Positions 25,635 through 33,209 of a stretch of 53,799 nucleotides of DNA are shown piece by piece. A program made the position numbers and the translations under genes. This DNA is from Paraliobacillus sp044383835. GTDB taxonomy: Bacteria; Bacillota; Bacilli; Bacillales; Amphibacillaceae. The stretch spans positions 1 through 53,799 of the forward strand of contig NZ_JBISEP010000021.1 of NCBI RefSeq assembly GCF_044383835.1, written 5' to 3'. Position 1 is the first letter of the stretch. Every line of letters starts with the position of its first letter. The notes under the pieces were generated by a model. It was not told where the DNA came from, searched no databases, and was given only the letters and a program-made list of their open reading frames with translations.

Positions 25635-25656
25635 TATGAACAAGGGTTCAGACTTC

Positions 25657-26498
25657 GGCTCTATACTAAATGCGGTGGTGCCCCTTGATCTATCAAGACT
25701 TCAATAGAAGCAAAAAAATACACGCATTCCTCTCTCTTTTGTTACCCTAAAGTTGTAGATCAAAAGGAAAAGAAGAGGAAAAGCGTGCAAAACAATTTTA
25801 TCATAGAAATGCTAGGGATTAAAGACAAGCATATCGATAGTTGGGATATGCGTAGTGAATTAGATGCCTTTTATATAGAGTTAATTACAGCGGTGAAGAA
25901 ACAGACATGTTCAACCAAGAGTTACTCACAATCGTGTGATACGAGTCTTGTTCAAATCGTAGTGATAAATTTATCTAAGTCATTCAAACACGCAGTGCGT
26001 CACGCGTTAGGAGATCCGTTAATTAACGCTGACCGTTTGCACTTTATGCGCCAAGTATATTGGGCACTAGATGAAGTAGGCGTGAAGTGCAACGAACATT
26101 AGATAAGAAGGTTCGCATTCGTATGAAACAAAGTAAAAAATTGCTTTGGAAGTCCAGTTATAAATTGACAGAAGAAGAACGAGAAACAGAAAAACAATTA
26201 CTCAAAATAGATGGCCGATTAGACGAGCCATACTAATTGAAAAAAAGCAGGATCAATTGTTTAAAGAAAGTGATGCATAGACTGCCAAAGAAGGATTAGA
26301 GACATGTCTGTCAGCAAAGAAAACACTATGGCGACAAGAAATAAGAAGCGTCTTATTATAAAAGTTCCTTAGCAGAGGCCGTGCCTGCGGAAAGCGAGCT
26401 TATTTTCTCTGCGATTCAGGTACAAGCATTATTGATAATATAAATGTAATAAAAGAGATGGTGGAGTGAAAAGCCCACCACCACATTTGACAGAGAAC
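25657..26498. mobile_element. Degenerate ISL3-family insertion sequence
   Basis: The left end (GGCTCTATACTAAATGCGGT) and the complement of the right end (GTTCTCTGTCAAATGTGGT) are related, ISL3-type terminal inverted repeats. Between them lies a broken transposase reading frame (25785-26330) and, near 26375-26420, half of a GC-rich palindromic repeat. The last 124 bases are almost identical to the end of the miniature element at 39056-39308. No matching 8-bp target duplication is visible at the edges, consistent with an old insertion between atpC and ywzB. Confidence 0.8.
25785..26330 (+). pseudogene. ISL3-family transposase remnant
   Basis: The first part reads MQNNFIIEMLGIKDKHIDSW, the usual N-terminus of these transposases, then jumps after about 40 residues to CDTSLVQIVVINLSKSFKHA and ADRLHFMRQVYWALDEV from the DDE catalytic domain, so the zinc-finger and HTH part is deleted. 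After 26102 the family sequence continues in another frame (RIRMKQSKKLLWKSSYKLTEE), and later fragments (DQLFKESDA, then a stop, then TAKEGLETCL) show an in-frame stop. The gene is dead: internal deletion, frameshift and nonsense changes. Confidence 0.85.
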
Positions 26499-26534
26499 AG
26501 GTTTCTTGACATAAAAAAATGAGGTTTTGTGTCA

Positions 26535-26552
26535 CTATTTCCCGGGAAATAG
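26535..26552. promoter_or_regulatory. 18-bp perfect palindrome upstream of ywzB
   Basis: CTATTTCCCGGGAAATAG is fully self-complementary and ends 14 bases before the ywzB ribosome binding site. It could be an operator or form a short hairpin in the leader. A TTGACA at 26506-26511 lies upstream but has no good -10 box at normal spacing. Confidence 0.45.
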
Positions 26553-26581
26553 CAATTAGCAGGTTCAAGGAGGGGTTACCT

Positions 26582-26812
26582 ATGCAAGAATTAGCAAAAC
26601 AAGCGTTACTTAGCATGATTTCTCACATCATATTTATCATTATTACATGGCAAGTGATACAATCGGTCAGACTAGATTCTATTTTCAAGAAAGACCGAAC
26701 ATTTGAAGCGAAGTTACTGATTATTTTTGTAACCATTACAATCGGAACAACAGTAAGTAAGTTTGTCCTAGACTTTTTAAACTGGACAAATCAAATCACT
26801 TTTCTTTTTTAA
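26582..26812 (+). CDS. ywzB: DUF1146 family membrane protein YwzB
   Basis: The 76-residue protein has two membrane helices (about 10-30 and 46-66) separated by the charged loop RLDSIFKKDRTFEAK, the DUF1146 pattern. Its function is not known. The ATG at 26582 lies 6 bases after AAGGAGGGG; a longer frame from 26519 would begin before this site. In Bacillus the gene also lies between atpC and the ywmB-murAA pair; here the insertion sequence remnant has landed just upstream and may have replaced its original promoter. Confidence 0.88.
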   Translation: MQELAKQALLSMISHIIFIIITWQVIQSVRLDSIFKKDRTFEAKLLIIFVTITIGTTVSKFVLDFLNWTNQITFLF

Positions 26813-26903
26813 TCTAGTAATGTAGTTTTTTGACGAATTTCTCCACGTATAGCTAATGCTAGCATGGTACATACTGTTGATAAAAATCGTGGGAGAGATT
26901 CGA

Positions 26904-27623
26904 GTGAAACAGAAAATATGTTTAATTGTATGCCTATGTTTAGTACTAGTCACAAACCATATACATGCAGTATCTAAAAATAATAGATTAATAGAAGAGC
27001 TTAAACAAATAGAGCACATCTTTCATACGAATGACCAATCAGTAATCCACTGGCAAATACAATTAAGAGAAACAATAGATAAAAAACAATTGAAGTATTA
27101 TATGGCAAAGATTAATAAAATCTTTCCAAATAGCAATATCGAATTAGAAAAGACAACACACGCAAAAAAATACAAATGGAACGAACAGAAAAAGTCGAGC
27201 GTTAACGAATCTATTATGATTGTTGAAGCAAAAAAAGCTTCTACCGTAGAAATAATTTATGTAGTAGAAGTAAATGAAAAAGCCTCAATAGAAAAGTCTA
27301 TCAACAAAAGTCGAGCTTTCCAACTAGATGGAAGCATTTTCACTAATGATGTAAAAAAATTCACTTGTGCAAAAACGGAAATAGATGATATGATAGATAG
27401 TGTTTATTTTTTTGAGAAAATAAAGAAAAGCCTACAAGTTCAAGAAATACATAAGTTGAACGAAAAAGATTTTACGGTATTTTCAGGATTTACGAAGGAG
27501 TGGGAAACTTCTATACCTTCTTCTAATCACAATCAAATGAACATACAAATGGCAGCTCGTCAGGTATCTGGAGAGAAAACAATGATCACAGTAGGAACAC
27601 CTATCCTAACGACTGAATATTAA
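26904..27623 (+). CDS. ywmB: YwmB-like secreted protein (DUF1779)
   Basis: The start GTG 26904 lies 6 bases after GGGAGAG and gives 239 residues beginning with a signal peptide (KQKICLIVCLCLVLVTNHIHA). The rest is a mixed alpha/beta protein with the family's C-terminal pattern NIQMAARQVSGEKTMITVGTPILTTEY. YwmB proteins have a TATA-box-binding-protein-like fold, but the role is unknown. Divergence from Bacillus is strong, and identification rests on the C-terminus and the position directly before murA1. Confidence 0.8.
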   Translation: MKQKICLIVCLCLVLVTNHIHAVSKNNRLIEELKQIEHIFHTNDQSVIHWQIQLRETIDKKQLKYYMAKINKIFPNSNIELEKTTHAKKYKWNEQKKSSVNESIMIVEAKKASTVEIIYVVEVNEKASIEKSINKSRAFQLDGSIFTNDVKKFTCAKTEIDDMIDSVYFFEKIKKSLQVQEIHKLNEKDFTVFSGFTKEWETSIPSSNHNQMNIQMAARQVSGEKTMITVGTPILTTEY

Positions 27624-27657
27624 TAATATAGAAACTGGACTTAGAGGAGAATGAACC

Positions 27658-28968
27658 TTGGAAAAAATCATCGTCCGCGGAGGCAGAAAGCTGCAAGGAA
27701 CCGTAAAAGTTGAAGGTGCTAAAAACGCAGTCTTACCTGTTATCGCAGCAAGTATAATGGCAAGTAAGGGGAAGAGTGTACTTCATAATGTTCCAGCTTT
27801 AGCAGATGTGGTAACAATGAATGAAGTATTAAGTAACATGAATGCAACTATTCAAATGAAAGACTGTACAATACAAATTAATACAGTAAAACCTTTAATT
27901 ACGGAAGCACCATTTGAGTATGTAAGAAAAATGCGTGCGTCTGTACTTGTTTTAGGCCCAATGCTAGCGCGTTTTGGCCATGCGAAAGTAGCGATGCCTG
28001 GTGGCTGTGCAATTGGTTCAAGACCGATTGATTTGCACCTTAAGGGATTCGAGGCAATGGGAGCAAAAGTACACGTAGGAAATGGTTATGTAGAAGTATT
28101 TTCAGAAGGTAGACTAAAAGGTGGGAAAATCTATTTAGATGTTCCAAGTGTAGGCGCAACTGAAAATATCATGATGGCAGCTGCATTAGCAGATGGCAGA
28201 ACGATTATTGAAAACAGTGCGAAAGAACCGGAAATTGTTGACTTAGCAAACTTCCTAAACAAAATGGGAGCAAAAGTAGTTGGAGCCGGAACAGAAATAA
28301 TCAAAATTGATGGTGCAAAGCAACTGCATGGCGTGGAGCATACCATTATCCCAGATCGAATTGAAGCAGGAACCTTTATGATTGCTGCAGCAATCACTGG
28401 TGGAAACGTACTAGTGAAAGGTGCAGAAAAAGAACATATGCGTTCTTTAGTATCAAAAATGGAAGAGATGGGTGTTCAAATAAAAGAAGAACAAGATGGT
28501 CTTCGTGTCATTGGTCCAAAACAGTTAAAGCCAATTGATTTAAAGACATTACCACATCCTGGCTTTCCGACAGACATGCAATCACAGATGATGACTCTAA
28601 TGTTAAATGCCAATGGAACAAGTGTCATAACGGAAACGGTTTTTGAAAATCGTTTTATGCACGTAGAAGAATTTCGTCGTATGAATGCCAAAGTGAAAAT
28701 TGAAGGACGTAGTGTCATTGTTGAAGGACCAGTTGCACTTCAAGGAGCTGAAGTTGCAGCTACTGATTTACGTGCTGGAGCAGCATTAGTTTTGGCGGGA
28801 TTAAACGCAGAAGGGTATACAAGAGTAACAGAGTTGAAACATATTGATCGAGGATATGTTGATATTACTGGGAAATTAGCGATGCTAGGTGCTGATATTG
28901 AGCGTGTGAATGATATAGAAGAAATAATATTGAACACAGATCAAGAACAAAAACTGTCTGCTTTATAA
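27658..28968 (+). CDS. murA1: UDP-N-acetylglucosamine 1-carboxyvinyltransferase, main paralogue (MurA1/MurAA)
   Basis: This is the second enolpyruvyl transferase of the window. The 436-residue protein has Lys22-Asn23 (VEGAKNA) and the catalytic Cys117 in MPGGCAIGSRPIDLHLKG. The start is TTG 27658 after AGAGGAGAATGAACC. The location after ywmB and before spoIID identifies it as the MurAA type, the essential main enzyme in Bacillus. Compared with murA2 at 515-1801 it has an 8-residue longer C-terminus. A terminator follows at once, so it is no longer next to spoIID here. Confidence 0.95.
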   Translation: MEKIIVRGGRKLQGTVKVEGAKNAVLPVIAASIMASKGKSVLHNVPALADVVTMNEVLSNMNATIQMKDCTIQINTVKPLITEAPFEYVRKMRASVLVLGPMLARFGHAKVAMPGGCAIGSRPIDLHLKGFEAMGAKVHVGNGYVEVFSEGRLKGGKIYLDVPSVGATENIMMAAALADGRTIIENSAKEPEIVDLANFLNKMGAKVVGAGTEIIKIDGAKQLHGVEHTIIPDRIEAGTFMIAAAITGGNVLVKGAEKEHMRSLVSKMEEMGVQIKEEQDGLRVIGPKQLKPIDLKTLPHPGFPTDMQSQMMTLMLNANGTSVITETVFENRFMHVEEFRRMNAKVKIEGRSVIVEGPVALQGAEVAATDLRAGAALVLAGLNAEGYTRVTELKHIDRGYVDITGKLAMLGADIERVNDIEEIILNTDQEQKLSAL

Positions 28969-28986
28969 ATTTTATCAATTAAAATG

Positions 28987-29020
28987 AGTATATCTTCTTA
29001 AATGAAGGTGTACTTTTTTT
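28987..29020 (+). terminator. Intrinsic terminator after murA1
   Basis: AGTATATCTTC pairs fully with GAAGGTGTACT, allowing two G-U pairs, with a 6-base loop and a run of T residues to 29020. Confidence 0.8.
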
Positions 29021-29053
29021 GAGTAATCGTAAAAATAGTGTTGAAAAGGGTTA

Positions 29054-29580
29054 GAAGCTATCCTCTTCCATAGCCTTAGTCAGCGTGGAAAAGTCGTTGC
29101 TATAGATTTCTTCATAACCCCATTCATAGCCAATTTGTGTCCATCTTGGAAATAGATCAGGAAACGTTTTGCCTAAAGTAACTTCAACTTCTTTGAATTT
29201 TTTTCTTCTTATTTTTACGATAACCTTGTGTAAATAAAATTTTTGCTCTAAGGGCTTCAAAAGAGTAACCACGACGAACATGGTTCATTGTCTTAATTAA
29301 ACGATTCAAGTACTCTGTATAAGCGTTTGTAATTGGAGAATTGAAATAGTTGAATATTTCTTCTTCCCAATTGTTCATTGACTTAATCAGGTTTTCAAAA
29401 TAGGTCATTAATTCTTTGAGAACATTTAAAATTCAGTTTTGATACAGTTTATATGCTTGATCGACTGTTTTAGCTTCATAAATGTCAAAGTATAGTTGTT
29501 CCTTTTTACAATGTTTGTAAAAGTTAGGAACTTATCCACATTTGGGGCAATGTGAAGGAGAAGGGATAGTGGACTCTACT
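29054..29580 (-). pseudogene. Second ISL3-family (IS204/IS1001-like) transposase remnant
   Basis: Read on the minus strand it starts near a zinc-finger fragment (LLHCPKCG, about 29534-29560), goes directly to LYFDIYEAKTVDQAYKLYQN, then MTYFENLIKSMNNWEEEI, FNSPITNAYTEYLNRLIK and RRGYSFEALRAKILFTQG, all from the C-terminal half of such transposases. The catalytic core between zinc finger and C-terminus is missing, stops interrupt the frame, and the last 50 residues (ending NDFSTLTKAMEEDSF) are in another frame. It differs in sequence from the element at 25657-26498, so it is a separate insertion. No terminal repeats were recognised. Confidence 0.8.
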
Positions 29581-29589
29581 AGGAAACTA

Positions 29590-29628
29590 TAAATAAAATA
29601 CAGAATGAGCTGTTTAAACAGCTCATTC
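29590..29628 (-). terminator. Terminator of the PadR operon (26-bp palindrome)
   Basis: Bases 29603-29628 are a perfect 26-bp palindrome (arms GAATGAGCTGTTT/AAACAGCTCATTC). On the minus strand it is followed by TGTATTTTATTT, which suits a terminator for the three minus-strand genes. Confidence 0.65.
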
Positions 29629-29675
29629 GTACTAATTATTACAATTGTTTCTTTATAAGAAAGTAAAAATGGTTT

Positions 29676-29858
29676 TCAATTTTTCATTATCTTATCAGCC
29701 CTGTGTACACTTAAAAATAGAACTACGATTGATACGACAACAAAAAATACCCAATAACTAATATTGTATATTGCCAGTATTATTGCAATACTTGACAATA
29801 TTATAGACGAAGTTAATCCCGACACTACTTTTACATCTTTTAAAACCTTGTAATTCAT
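29676..29858 (-). CDS. Small hypothetical membrane protein
   Basis: The 60-residue protein begins MNYKVLKDVKVVSG after a GAGGAG site (plus-strand CTCCTC at 29868-29873); a frame opening 7 codons earlier would place the start before this site. Two hydrophobic helices (about 14-30 and 33-52) are followed by a charged tail HRADKIMKN. I recognise no family. It lies 35 bases downstream of the larger membrane gene in the PadR operon and is likely part of the same unit. Confidence 0.65.
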   Translation of the reverse strand: MNYKVLKDVKVVSGLTSSIILSSIAIILAIYNISYWVFFVVVSIVVLFLSVHRADKIMKN

Positions 29859-29893
29859 GATTTTTTTCTCCTCATACAAAACTGAAGATTTAA

Positions 29894-30349
29894 TTAACTC
29901 TTTGGTTTATCGAACTTTAATTTACCAGTAGGAAGGAAGACATCCTCTTTTTGGGTAACATTAATGACTCGCATAATTCCTCTCGCAACACCAACAACAT
30001 AACCAATGAAAAGTCCCAAACCAACACCAATTAGCAGTAATGATTTAGGTGATATTTCTAAAATTGAGGGAGTGTTATTTCCAATCCAATATCCAACGAA
30101 CGTACCTATAAATATTACCGAACCAATGATCGAGAAACGGTTTAAAACAGATCCAAGCATAACATCACGAATTTTCTTATCTATATTAATAATCCCCTCC
30201 ACTAAAATAAGAAATCTTGCATCCATGGCATTAATAAATACATCAATTACCTCTTTAAAAGAAAGATTCTTGTTTTCCAAAATATATAAGAATTCCTCTT
30301 CATAGCGTTCTCTCCACTTTTTTGGATACAGATGGATTAGCCACTTCAT
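29894..30349 (-). CDS. PadR-operon membrane protein, function unknown
   Basis: The 151-residue protein starts MKWLIHLYPKKWRERYEEEF, an amphipathic segment typical of small permease-like partners of PadR regulators, then has two membrane helices (about 72-90 and 103-123) and a charged C-terminus. Its start overlaps the padR stop by four bases (ATGA), so the two are translationally coupled. Such proteins often form or modulate stress-responsive membrane complexes. No specific function can be read from the sequence. Confidence 0.7.
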   Translation of the reverse strand: MKWLIHLYPKKWRERYEEEFLYILENKNLSFKEVIDVFINAMDARFLILVEGIINIDKKIRDVMLGSVLNRFSIIGSVIFIGTFVGYWIGNNTPSILEISPKSLLLIGVGLGLFIGYVVGVARGIMRVINVTQKEDVFLPTGKLKFDKPKS

Positions 30350-30675
30350 GTTAGACCTAACCTTTCAAATCCCAACTTGGTAACAGTTTCAATTTCCTTT
30401 AATTTTTCTTGTAGATACTGTCTGCCTTCAGCGGTAATTTGATAAGGCTTTTTTCTATCTTTTGAGGGAATAGCCCTAATTAATTTTAATTTCTCCATCC
30501 GACTAATAGCACCATATAAGGTCCCGGGTCCAATTTTAATGTCGTATGAATTTTCAATATCCTCCATGATTGCATAACCATGTTTGTTCCCCTCAGCTAA
30601 ACTAATTAAGATAAACAAAGTTGGTTCAGAAAATCGGTCAGTTGAACTCACAGGTTTTTTGTCATCTCCTTTCAT
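30346..30675 (-). CDS. PadR-family transcriptional regulator
   Basis: The 109-residue protein is a winged-helix repressor: SEPTLFILISLAEGNKHGYAIMEDIE, GPGTLYGAISRMEKLKLI and KKPYQITAEGRQYLQEKL are the usual PadR blocks. The ATG at 30675 lacks a ribosome binding site, whereas AAAGGAGATGA lies just inside it, so GTG 30651 (101 residues) is a real alternative start. It heads the minus-strand operon with its own promoter (30708-30736) and a palindrome at the expected start point, so autorepression is likely. Confidence 0.85.
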   Translation of the reverse strand: MKGDDKKPVSSTDRFSEPTLFILISLAEGNKHGYAIMEDIENSYDIKIGPGTLYGAISRMEKLKLIRAIPSKDRKKPYQITAEGRQYLQEKLKEIETVTKLGFERLGLT

Positions 30676-30678
30676 TTA

Positions 30679-30703
30679 TTACACTAAACGTTATAACGTG
30701 TAA
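30679..30703. promoter_or_regulatory. Probable PadR operator
   Basis: TTACAC and GTGTAA flank a perfect 12-bp palindrome ACGTTATAACGT (30688-30699). The site covers the predicted transcription start of the padR operon, as expected for an autorepressor. Assignment to PadR is inference. Confidence 0.5.
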
Positions 30704-30707
30704 CGTA

Positions 30708-30736
30708 ATAGTAAACCGTAAAAATATATATGTCAA
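30708..30736 (-). promoter_or_regulatory. Sigma-A promoter of the PadR operon
   Basis: On the minus strand: TTGACA (plus 30731-30736), 17 bases, TACTAT (plus 30708-30713). A perfect -35 box at ideal spacing. Confidence 0.75.
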
Positions 30737-31040
30737 ATGGTTTTGCACTTTCCACACTATTATCCGATTTATGCTGATACAATCATTTCCTTATAGTAAT
30801 GACTATCGACACGATAATGCGAATACACCTTTTTATTTTCACTACATACGATTGAATCATTGTAATAAGGTGTATTTCTAGCAAAACTTCTTGGTTGTAG
30901 CGAATGAGGTAGCATAATAATCAAAGTTTTTTTTGAATGCTTCATTGTTTCATTAATAAATTATTTTTGTTCTAGCATTCTCTTGTTTTGTATAAAGTAT
31001 TTAGTAGAGATTATTCGTATTTGAATGAAGGAGGAACGTT
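30737..31040. other. Intergenic region before spoIID
   Basis: No gene is supported. AATACACCTT (30822-30831) and AAGGTGTATT (30867-30876) form a 10-bp perfect inverted repeat, about 55 bases end to end, which may be a hairpin or the relic of a small element. I could not place a convincing sigma-E promoter for spoIID. The ribosome binding site AAGGAGGA lies at about 31029. Confidence 0.4.
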
Positions 31041-32087
31041 ATGCATCCCTACTATAAACGAAAAGTAAACACAAAATGGAAAAAAAGAATAATCGTTGGC
31101 TTTTCGATATTAGTAACCGTTATTCTAGTCATACCCGCTTTGATTGTCGTGCCTAAAACACTATATATGTCTGAAAATAAAACATCTGTTGAGAGGGAAG
31201 ATCAGAATGATTCTGAGGAAACCGTAGTATTGAAAGAAGAAGATTCAGCTTTTTCTGTTGATGTAATGCGAACTGCATCAAATGAAAATGAATCCGTGTT
31301 ATTAGAAGATTATGTAACAAGAGTAGTCGCATCTGAAATGCCAGCAGATTTTGAAATAGAAGCGTTAAAAGCGCAAGCACTAGCAGCACGCACGTACATC
31401 GTTAATTTTTTAACAAATACAAAGAATAATCAGCAAGTAACGGACACTGTGAAACATCAGGTTTATAAAAATGATCAAGAATTGCAACAAATCTGGGGAA
31501 ATGATTATCAGTGGAAAATCAAAAAAATAAAACAAGCAGTTGCAAGCACCGTAGGAGAAGTACTTACTTATAATGGAAAACCAATTACACCTACATTTTT
31601 TTCTACAAGCAATGGATACACGGAAAATGCAGAAGATTTTTGGGAAAATGAGCTTCCTTATCTAAAAAGTGTTGCAAGCCCGTGGGATGAAGATTCACCT
31701 AAATTTGCAGACCAAAAAACAATTACAAAAGATGATTTGGAACAAATGCTAGTAGTTACTCTTCCGGATGGTGACATTACCTTCCCGACAACGAGAACAG
31801 AGAGCCATCGTGTAAAAACAATAGAAATTGGTGGGAAAACATTTACAGGAAGAGATGTGCGGGAAAAATTAGAGTTGCGTTCAACAGATTTCAAAATTTC
31901 CAAAAAAGATGATTACTTTATTTTCACAACAAAAGGATATGGTCATGGTGTTGGGATGAGCCAATATGGTGCTAATGGAATGGCTAAAGAAGGGAAATCT
32001 TATAAAGAAATTGCAAGTTATTATTATCAAGGGATATCAATTCAAACGATAGAAGATGCAACACCGAAACTAGTGGTACAAAAATAA
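31041..32087 (+). CDS. spoIID: Stage II sporulation protein D
   Basis: SpoIID is a lytic transglycosylase of the mother-cell membrane that cuts peptidoglycan during engulfment with SpoIIP and SpoIIM. The 348-residue protein has one N-terminal membrane helix (about 17-37) and the catalytic region VASEMPADFEIEALKAQALAARTY, where Glu99 corresponds to the active-site glutamate. The C-terminal GYGHGVGMSQYGANGMA is the family signature. In Bacillus it follows murAA directly; here two foreign inserts lie between. Confidence 0.96.
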   Translation: MHPYYKRKVNTKWKKRIIVGFSILVTVILVIPALIVVPKTLYMSENKTSVEREDQNDSEETVVLKEEDSAFSVDVMRTASNENESVLLEDYVTRVVASEMPADFEIEALKAQALAARTYIVNFLTNTKNNQQVTDTVKHQVYKNDQELQQIWGNDYQWKIKKIKQAVASTVGEVLTYNGKPITPTFFSTSNGYTENAEDFWENELPYLKSVASPWDEDSPKFADQKTITKDDLEQMLVVTLPDGDITFPTTRTESHRVKTIEIGGKTFTGRDVREKLELRSTDFKISKKDDYFIFTTKGYGHGVGMSQYGANGMAKEGKSYKEIASYYYQGISIQTIEDATPKLVVQK

Positions 32088-32125
32088 TTTGTCGAAAAAC
32101 AATTTTAATATTTTTCACATCTCAT

Positions 32126-32154
32126 GTATATAATTGTCCTCATTTGATCAGAAT
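32126..32154 (+). promoter_or_regulatory. Sigma-F-like promoter of spoIIQ
   Basis: GTATA (32126-32130), 15 bases, GATCAGAAT (32146-32154) fits the sigma-F consensus GYWTA-N15-GGNNANANT with one mismatch. spoIIQ is a sigma-F gene in Bacillus. The leader would be short, about 15 bases, but still holds the AGGTGAT ribosome binding site. Confidence 0.45.
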
Positions 32155-32175
32155 GGTTGCTGAGGTGATGTGAAA

Positions 32176-33030
32176 ATGAAAGAAGATAATCGCAACGTTT
32201 CAAAACTAAAATGGAAACGTATCTTAGAGAAGAAGTGGTTTTTCCCAGCAGTATATTTATCTGTTGCAGCAATTATGCTAGCTGGCGTATTATGGTACCA
32301 GAATTTAAATAATCAAATCCCAGAAGCAACAGATCAAACAGAAGAAGGCTTAAGTGAAAATGTGGATTACGATCAAAATTCAGACCCAGTTGTGAATCCG
32401 TCAGAAGTAGTGAAGATGCCTGTATCAACTGATACGAAGACTGAAATTGTAACCAACTTTTATGATTACGACAAAACACCAGAAGAGCAAGCACAAGCAC
32501 TCGTTCTATACAACAATAAATATTACCAAAGTAAAGGTATAGATATTGCTTCAACAACAGAAAAGGCGTTTCCAGTAGTGGCAGCTTTAAGTGGTAAAGT
32601 AATAGATGTTAGAGAAGATTCGATGTTAGGGTATGTAGTAGAAATGGAACACGAGAACGGTGTGACTACCCATTATGCAAGTTTAACAGATATTCAAGTA
32701 GAGTCAGGTAAACAAGTGAAACAAGGTGAAGAGCTTGGCTTGTCGGGAAAAAACAATTTTAGTCAAGCAAGTGGAATCCATGTACATTTCGAAATCCGTA
32801 AAGATGGTGAAGCAGTTGATCCACAACAATTCTTTAACCAAACAGTGGCAGACATTCGCATTTCAGATAAAGATGAAGCTGAAGTGAATGCAGATGAAAA
32901 AGCAGAAAAACAAGAAGAAGAGTCTTCTATACAAACGGATGAGCCTAACAATCAGGAACAATCTGAATCATCAGAAACTCCGGAATCAACAGAGGATCGT
33001 CAATCATCAAGAGCGACAACCAACACATGA
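32176..33030 (+). CDS. spoIIQ: Stage II sporulation protein Q
   Basis: SpoIIQ sits in the forespore membrane and binds SpoIIIAH from the mother cell, forming the feeding-tube channel during engulfment. The 284-residue protein from ATG 32176 (6 bases after AGGTGAT; GTG 32170 is too close) has one membrane helix (about 22-41) and a LytM/M23-like domain (about 115-220). The HxxxD zinc motif is degenerate, with Ser119 in place of His and Asp123 kept, while HVH (202-204) is present, so it should lack peptidase activity as in Bacillus. The C-terminal 60 residues are an acidic low-complexity tail. Confidence 0.94.
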   Translation: MKEDNRNVSKLKWKRILEKKWFFPAVYLSVAAIMLAGVLWYQNLNNQIPEATDQTEEGLSENVDYDQNSDPVVNPSEVVKMPVSTDTKTEIVTNFYDYDKTPEEQAQALVLYNNKYYQSKGIDIASTTEKAFPVVAALSGKVIDVREDSMLGYVVEMEHENGVTTHYASLTDIQVESGKQVKQGEELGLSGKNNFSQASGIHVHFEIRKDGEAVDPQQFFNQTVADIRISDKDEAEVNADEKAEKQEEESSIQTDEPNNQEQSESSETPESTEDRQSSRATTNT

Positions 33031-33034
33031 AGTC

Positions 33035-33072
33035 AAAAAGAGTATCCAAATCGGTTTGGGTACTCTTTTGCT
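33035..33072 (+). terminator. Intrinsic terminator after spoIIQ
   Basis: AAAAGAGTATCC pairs with GGGTACTCTTTT (one G-U pair) around a 10-base loop. The T run forms the end of the right arm. Confidence 0.75.
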
Positions 33073-33144
33073 ATGCTTTAACGTATAAGGAGGAAATCAG
33101 CCTGAGCTACTTGTCCCAATTTGTCGAACGAAAATGGGTGGAAA

Positions 33145-33176
33145 ACACTTGAAATAACTGTAATAAGTGTCATAAT
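33145..33176 (+). promoter_or_regulatory. Promoter and overlapping inverted repeat of the AimR-like gene
   Basis: TTGAAA (33149-33154), 16 bases, CATAAT (33171-33176) is a plausible sigma-A promoter. ACACTT (33145-33150) and AAGTGT (33165-33170) form a perfect 6-bp inverted repeat with 14 bases between, spanning the -35 box and the spacer, the position of a repressor operator. Its CACT/AGTG core resembles, from memory, the half-sites reported for phage AimR, but the spacing is shorter. Confidence 0.5.
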
Positions 33177-33209
33177 AAAACTGTGCCCTATTTTGTGAGG
33201 AGGGAAGTT

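Noticed and set aside
25785..26102. Possible 105-residue intact protein
   Set aside because: It joins two distant parts of an ISL3 transposase, and more transposase sequence follows in another frame, so it is a pseudogene fragment.
515..28968. murA2 and murA1 as an unusual duplication
   Set aside because: Two MurA paralogues at these two loci are normal for low-GC Gram-positive bacteria.
29051..29408. Two overlapping minus-strand frames as separate genes
   Set aside because: Together with upstream fragments they reconstruct the C-terminal part of one transposase, split by a frameshift.
29531..29539. DnaA box TTATCCACA at the transposase remnant
   Set aside because: It is a single copy within the zinc-finger coding part of the transposase, with no neighbouring boxes.
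33102..33152. Short frame after AAGGAGG at 33087-33093 as a leader peptide or lost N-terminus of the AimR-like protein
   Set aside because: It would need a CTG start, encodes about 16 residues unlike the AimR N-terminus, and lies before the predicted promoter of the receptor gene.
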